A DNA stretch of 64,000 bases from Eumeta japonica. Lineage: Eukaryota > Arthropoda > Insecta > Lepidoptera > Psychidae. The translations under genes and the position numbers were made by a program. Shown piece after piece: positions 59,901 through 64,000 of the stretch. The notes beneath the pieces were generated by a model. The model ran no database searches. It saw only the letters and a list, made by a program, of their open reading frames with translations, and was not told where the DNA came from. The first letter of the stretch is position 1. The number at the start of each line of letters is the position of its first letter. The DNA lies in NCBI GenBank assembly GCA_005406025.1, contig BGZK01001017.1, positions 62,001-126,000 of the forward strand, written 5' to 3'.

Positions 59901-62900
59901 CTTTTAATTAAATGTTGAGTGATGGCTATTTTTGCACTTCATAAAAGCATTATCAAACGGAAAAAAAAAATTTTACGGCATTTGTTAATAAATTGTTTAT
60001 AAATAAATAGAGAAGTTGCATATTTAAAAAAAAAATTTTACCATTTTGTTGTTATGGGAAAATAATGCTTGAAAAAGAAAATTAAAAAAAAATTAATTGC
60101 TTAAAAACGTTTTTTTATATCTTTATTGTTTAAATAAATAGTTAAGAAATTATTTCTTTTTTAAAAACCATAATTGCTATTTCTCAGTAGACTTCCTAAC
60201 TAAAAAATAATTTTTGTGTTAAAAAATGAAATTTGATAGATTGCTAAATCTTAACTTCAATTATTGTTTCTTGTTTCTTATTTTGGTGCAACTGGTCGTT
60301 GAATATTAAAATTGATCATCAACCTATAAGTCACAGAACAGAGGATAATGTCTCAAATTGTGGGCGAAGGGAACAAAATTACACTATACAAAAATGAGTT
60401 TTTCTAATTAAATAAGATTTACAGAATTTATAAACCTAAAAAAAATATTGCCGGGAGATATAGACTGAAAAATAAATATGTAAATATGTGTTTTTACAAT
60501 TTCAAAAAACCTCAAAGGCTCTGCATACGTGTATCACAGTATAAATCAAATGTTCCTATACAAACGACTTCGAGTCTGTGCGTAGGTACGCCTATAGAGG
60601 ATAACGTTTACAAGCTCTTCAAAGACCTAATGAAATTATTTATGTAATAATAACGTACAATGCATACAGAAATTCTTGTGAAATAAATATTTCTCCAATA
60701 TACCTAAGACATCACTCGGCAACAGGTTTCGGGTGTGTCTGCGATCGTCAGAGCGTGTCGGAAGACATCAGTAAGTGTCGCAAATGTAATTCCACTGAAA
60801 TTCCAACTCGAGATAAAACAGCGTGCGTACCTCGAAGGTGTCAGAAGGACAAAGCCGGGCGCCTGGCCTGTAGGCGTTGTCCGACCGGCTACGTATCCGG
60901 TAAGCCGTTCTTTTATATACATACTAGTCGTTACCCGCCTATTTCACTGAGCTTAAAATTATACTTATCAATGATTGACTGCCCGGATGGCGCGATCGGT
61001 AGCGACCCTACTGCTGCGCTGGCAGCGTGAGTTCGATCCCGTGCAAGATAAACGTTTATTAATTCGATTAAAAATTAACGTTTCTCTTCAGTCTGCGTGT
61101 TACTATGTTTTTTCAACAAAAAAAAAAAGTAAATATGTGTAATATCAACTATCTGGTACCCATAGCACGAGCCTCATTGCTTGGACGCTTGTCTGCCACA
61201 TGAATTAACATGCAGCATGCAACCCGCCGCTGACCCTCGAATCTGCCCCACCACTACGAATCTCTATCCAAAGAATTGAATATTGATTCGAAAGGATTGA
61301 CAGATATCATAGTCAATTGAACCGCTTACGTCAATTATAATTTTCATTTGTGTTTTGTTTGACACGCTATTAATAGTACTTATCAATCATCTTTTGCCCG
61401 ATTTACAAAAGTTATAAAAGTAAACGCTTCCGTTCGTAGAAATGTGCCCGACGGAAAGCTAAAAGGTCTAAAATAAAATTAATAATAAAAAAATAAAAAC
61501 CCGACTACAGAAAATCAACAGATAAGCAACGCACTAAAAAAACCGATACAAAATCGAGAAAACAAATTAGTAAAACTTAATAAACTCTACTTTGATGTAA
61601 CATAGCTGAAAGCTTTATGAGCTGAAAGCCTAAATTAAATAATTTAATTTGTGTTTGGTAGCAGGTGGCACCCATTTGCAAATTATAAATCGTAAGAAAA
61701 TTAATGGGTCCCACCTGCTACCATATATAATGTAAATTACTTAACTTAGGCTTTCAGCTCATAATGTAATCTGACAAACCAAGGTGGAGTTTATTGAGTT
61801 TAGTAGTTTGTTTTCACAATCTTATTTCGGTGTTTTAATACGTTGCTTATCTGTTGATTTTTTGTAGTTGGATTTTTTTTAATTTCTTCTTTATTTATTT
61901 TATTGACTCTCGATTCCGCTCCCCGTCCCGCTTGAAATGTCGATTCCGCTGATGGGATCCGCTTAATCGGTCACGGTTCCGATTTGAATGAAGCCAGAGG
62001 AAATGCTAGTATCTAAATATACTTTATTCTATATTATTCGAGAACAGTGTAGTTTTTATGAACGAAAATGAATCAAGAATCTGTAATAGCGCAAATATTC
62101 TGATGAATTCAAGGCGAAAGGTTAAATCTGTTTTACTCGTGAAGGTTCTTATTATTAAAGACAAATAACGCAAGAAGAAAAGTACAAGTCATAACAATTA
62201 TGATATGAAGTTTATGAATTTTATTAGTGCCATTTCAATACATTAATAATAAGTACATTTTAGAATTGACTTTTTTGGTATTCGAGAAAGCTTTCTGTAA
62301 TCCGTTTAAATTGTCAATAGGAATAGCCTATACAAATTTCACGGGTTACTTAACAAAAGCAAATACCGCCAACATAAAAAAAAGTCTTATTTTGGGGGTG
62401 TCTAGGAAATAGTTCAAACGGCCCCTGCAAGTTAAGGTTAATATTGTGATACACATATTTAATTAATAATTCATTTCCTCTAGTTCACTTATAGCAACAA
62501 CAATAAAGTTAAGAAGTGAACAATAATAAAAGAACACAACAGATATAACAGTTAAAAAATATTAACTATTAATAACTATAATAATCGAACAAATATGTAT
62601 AAAACCTAAGAATAAAGACAGTAAACACGTGAGTGCTCAAAAGCAATGCTAACAGTACTCAAATAAATAAATAAGTCAGTTAAACGCTGTGAAGTTCTCG
62701 CAAACCATTCCTATTAGCATTGCAAATGGATAATAGTAAGGTATGCAATGGCAAAAGCATAACATGCAATTTCTTTTATTTTTGCGACGAATATGTATTT
62801 TACTTATTTATATATAGATTTAGACACTTCTATCTCTATATGTGTCTAAATCTATGAAAAGGTGGCGCTATAACATAGAATAGATCTCGTACAGTATTTT

Positions 62901-63601
62901 TGTTGAAATTTTAAATGCAATGGAAATTTTCACTATCTCGAACGATATAAACTATTAAAAAATTGGTTGTGTGTAAAGTCGGTTTACGGACGATAATTTT
63001 ACATGATAACGTTATAAGAAAACATTGATGAAAAATTGCATACCTTCATGAATTGAATTGGATTATTATCACTGAATTATCATTATTTTGTATCATCTAG
63101 TAATAATTATTGCATCATCATTAGAGATACAAAATAATAATTACTATTTTGTATCTCTCTTCCACTCCATCGGCCGATAGAGTGGAAGAGAGATAGATGC
63201 ATCACAAGCCGAACGCCTCTCTATCGCTCGTTCCTCGCTCTCGCTCCCTCAGTTCAGGCGGAACGCGAAAATGAGTCATGCTTTTTCGTGCATGCAGCCG
63301 GCGTTCGTCGATTTATAAGACGTTATCGCGTCAAACGATTTATACGAACTTCACACCAGTGTTACAGAACTTTGACGGATCACCAATGCGTGAAGTTCAA
63401 TGCATGAAATGCGCAAGGGGATACAAGGCCGTGGGTGAACGCTGCGAGCGATGCGTGCATTGTACGTGTCAACGCAACGAAACGCTCGTGAAAGACGTCT
63501 GCATGTCGAAGGAATTCATAAACAACAGGCCGAAGCCAGAAAGCGGCAGGTTTCATCCTAACGCCGTGGTGGAAATCGTCAGGAATGAATACATGTGTTT
63601 G
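53774..63601 (+). CDS. Meckelin (TMEM67) homologue, 3' partial
   Basis: Joined exons 53774-53930, 60726-60899 and 63360-63601 (573 nt, 191 codons, phases consistent), continuing beyond the window. Meckelin is a multipass receptor-like protein of the ciliary transition zone (MKS module). The start ATG opens a hydrophobic signal peptide (LGIVLSLTLLILEAHC), followed by CKDSQYYDPDKLTCEYC. Cysteine-pair repeats follow: CVCDRQS, CRKCNSTEIP, CRRCPTGYVS, MREVQCMKCARGYKAVGERC and CERCVHCTCQ. These match the order and spacing of the meckelin N-terminal cysteine-rich domain. The frizzled-like and membrane portions lie downstream of the window. I chose this start because the signal peptide begins there. 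Confidence 0.88.
54211..54555 (+). pseudogene. Unidentified Cys-containing ORF with internal duplication
   Basis: Not recognised. A stop-free frame runs from 54211 to the TGA near 54555 but has no ATG. It contains two parallel segments, EGCKYVPEDSKIVIGIVI (about 54306-54360) and NGCKYLPDGYIIVM (about 54448-54490), suggesting an ancient internal repeat. It ends CAIATDLYGFQCQKDRK. It cannot be a meckelin exon because exons 1 and 2 join in phase without it. It may be a captured or nested gene fragment, an exon of an unseen gene, or chance. Confidence 0.35.
54890..57960 (-). pseudogene. Decayed gene of an uncharacterised multi-copy family (EEVDTK/ALTGCD)
   Basis: Minus-strand fragments in the order expected for one protein: LAIAKVASKSNQ (about 57520), FQLFKYVLSKVSSLFF and TNQPTYARW (57000-56936), KARLRDKVDEIRVQRKLFGR (about 56290), IVDGFHLIHTMKNV (about 56060), NHEEVDTKIVYYICQIN (about 55660-55610), LPALRALTGCDNS (about 55430-55390) then FFNKEKKRPFLILI, and LPPCMFELREHFLRAQC (about 55120-55070). 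These motifs recur together in large uncharacterised proteins that are multi-copy in many invertebrate genomes. I know no established function. Multiple frameshifts and stops make it a pseudogene. The N-terminal limit is uncertain. Confidence 0.7.
58813..58841. repeat. Hairpin with 13-bp perfect stem
   Basis: ACATAACGTATTT, loop CAA, then AAATACGTTATGT. Isolated in AT-rich intron sequence. Confidence 0.85.
60726..60899 (+). CDS. Meckelin exon 2: cysteine-rich ectodomain
   Basis: Acceptor TCGGCAACAG and donor TCCG|GTAAGC. The split codon gives G-FGCVCDRQSVSED, then KCRKCNSTEIPTRDKTACVP and RLACRRCPTGYVS. Eight-plus cysteines are spaced as in meckelin. Phase 1 in and out. Confidence 0.88.
60978..61200 (+). 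repeat. tRNA-derived SINE
   Basis: The head GCCCGGATGGCGCGATCGGT then AGCGACCCTACTG resembles a Pol III A box, and GTGAGTTCGATCCC resembles a B box. The tail has GTACCCATAGCACGAGCC and CATTGCTTGGACG, like the lepidopteran SINEs that end in CCATAACACAAGCT...TTGGGGC. The interior is shortened or divergent. Confidence 0.7.
61208..61310 (+). repeat. Dispersed repeat, short copy (pair with 3513-3612)
   Basis: GCATGCAACCCGCCGCTGAC, then CCTCGAATCTGCC, TTGAATATTGATTCGAAAGG and ATTGACAGATATC; collinear with 3513-3612 in the same orientation. It directly follows the SINE tail. Confidence 0.7.
61498..61880. mobile_element. Foldback (long inverted repeat) element, about 380 bp
   Basis: Two arms of about 180 bp. 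CCCGACTACAGAAAATCAAC then AGATAAGCAACG at the left is mirrored by CGTTGCTTATCTGTTGATTT then TTTGTAGTTGG at the right. Inner arms share ATGAGCTGAAAGCCTAA and GGTAGCAGGTGG/CCACCTGCTACC around a short centre (61680-61710). AT-rich, non-coding. Transcripts would form a long imperfect double strand. Confidence 0.88.
62815..62854. repeat. Hairpin with 13-bp stem
   Basis: TAGATTTAGACAC and GTGTCTAAATCTA separated by 14 nt. Confidence 0.8.
62975..63335 (+). repeat. Dispersed repeat, copy B
   Basis: Collinear with 2216-2575. It contains two strong internal hairpins: AGAGATACAAAAT/ATTTTGTATCTCT (63123-63158) and CTCTTCCACTC/GAGTGGAAGAG (63157-63190, flanking CGGCCG). Its last shared bases lie about 25 bp before the meckelin exon 3 acceptor. 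Confidence 0.8.
63360..63601 (+). CDS. Meckelin exon 3: cysteine-rich ectodomain
   Basis: Acceptor CTTCACACCAG; the phase requires this site rather than the later TGTTACAG, which would hit a stop. It reads VLQNFDGSPMREVQCMKCAR, then GYKAVGERCERCVHCTCQRN and ends VVEIVRNEYMCL before TTG|GTATGA. A dispersed repeat ends about 25 bp upstream of the acceptor. Confidence 0.87.
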
Positions 63602-64000
63602 GTATGATATAAGTTATGCACACACACACGCACACGCAAACGCACATGCACACACACAAACAGGCGACCATTGAGACTCTTAATGTATGTAATTCTAAAT
63701 ACAAAATTAAGTTTATACGGAACCCTAAGAGTGCGAGTCCTATTCGCACTTGCTCCTTTTTTGCTAAACTGCGACAACGTGCTGGGGAAAATAAACAAGG
63801 CGTTTGCCTCACTACTGTAAAAGCGAATAAACTACAAATATTAATGTTAATATTAGAACGTTTGTAACAATAAAAAAGATTAAAACAATACCGTGTTTAA
63901 TCTCCTCGATAGCAATAAATTTTAATTCTGTACATTTTAACAGCACCCCTCTTCGTATTGTTGAGCTTTGCCGTTAAAAAAACAGAAAATATGTGTATGT
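63602..64000 (+). other. Start of meckelin intron 3
   Basis: Begins GTATGATAT. Contains a CA-rich microsatellite (63616-63662) and, at 63718-63760, ACGGAACCCTAAGAGTGCG, a minus-oriented end of the GGGTTCCG-type lepidopteran repeat. No exon is seen before the window end. Confidence 0.7.
63616..63662. repeat. (CA)n-rich microsatellite
   Basis: Imperfect CA dinucleotide run with CG, AA and TG interruptions. Confidence 0.85.

Larger units (their letters stand above)
53931..60725 (+). other. Intron 1 of meckelin
   Basis: 6.8 kb. Contains a small cysteine-containing open frame (54211-54555) and a decayed minus-strand gene of an uncharacterised family (54890-57960). It also has a 13-bp-stem hairpin (58813-58841) and long A/T-rich homopolymer-laden sequence (58900-60600) with nothing recognised. 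Confidence 0.65.
60900..63359 (+). other. Intron 2 of meckelin
   Basis: Packed with repeats: a SINE (60978-61200), the short dispersed repeat (61208-61310), a foldback element (61498-61880), an inverted GATTCCG-rich tract (61905-61985), a hairpin (62815-62854) and copy B of the dispersed repeat (62975-63335) reaching almost to the exon 3 acceptor. Confidence 0.75.

Noticed and set aside
60981..61035. tRNA gene
   Set aside because: A- and B-box-like sequences are present but no cloverleaf; the tail fits a SINE.
1..64000. CRISPR arrays, bacterial operons, rRNA
   Set aside because: Nothing of the kind is seen. Spliced exons and repeat content indicate eukaryotic nuclear DNA.

Overview
The window is nuclear DNA from an insect, most likely a moth or butterfly. 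Reasons: short GC-rich coding exons with canonical GT/AG junctions sit in long AT-rich introns. The interspersed repeats look lepidopteran (tRNA-headed SINE, CTAG-ending Helitron-like tails, mariner and PIF/Harbinger relics). Both recognisable genes have insect relatives. The order is inferred from repeat style and the species is not determined.

Two protein genes are supported, both on the + strand. (1) A membrane (natriuretic-peptide-receptor-like) guanylyl cyclase occupies 4796-46781. I recover 16 coding exons whose splice phases all fit and whose summed length, 2502 nt, is 833 codons plus a stop. They run from the distal half of the extracellular ligand-binding domain through a transmembrane exon, pseudokinase (kinase-homology) domain, dimerisation coiled coil and GTP-specific cyclase domain to a proline-rich tail. 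The signal peptide and first part of the ligand-binding domain are not in the window. (2) The start of a meckelin (TMEM67) homologue lies at 53774-63601. Three phase-consistent exons (191 codons) encode a signal peptide and the cysteine-rich ectodomain, and the gene continues past the window end. A degenerate RFX X-box-like palindrome lies about 240 bp upstream of its ATG, plausible for a ciliary gene.

Layout: 1-4795 is repeat-rich with no exon recognised; 4796-46781 is the cyclase gene; 46782-53773 is intergenic with two TIR elements; 53774-64000 is the 5' part of the meckelin gene. Mobile DNA makes up much of the introns. It includes two oppositely oriented copies of one mariner family with matching terminal repeats, a third decayed mariner-like element, and a 651-bp PIF/Harbinger derivative flanked by TAA. 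There are also two small MITEs flanked by TTA, a 2.1-kb element with terminal inverted repeats over 100 bp long, and a foldback element of about 380 bp. Meckelin intron 1 holds a decayed minus-strand gene of a recurrent uncharacterised family (EEVDTK / ALTGCD motifs). An 8-bp-unit degenerate tandem array lies in cyclase intron 7.

The two genes are not an operon and need not be functionally linked. No convincing wholly new system was found. The most open items are the decayed minus-strand gene family, a small cysteine-containing ORF with an internal duplication in meckelin intron 1, and the unclassified 2.1-kb TIR element.
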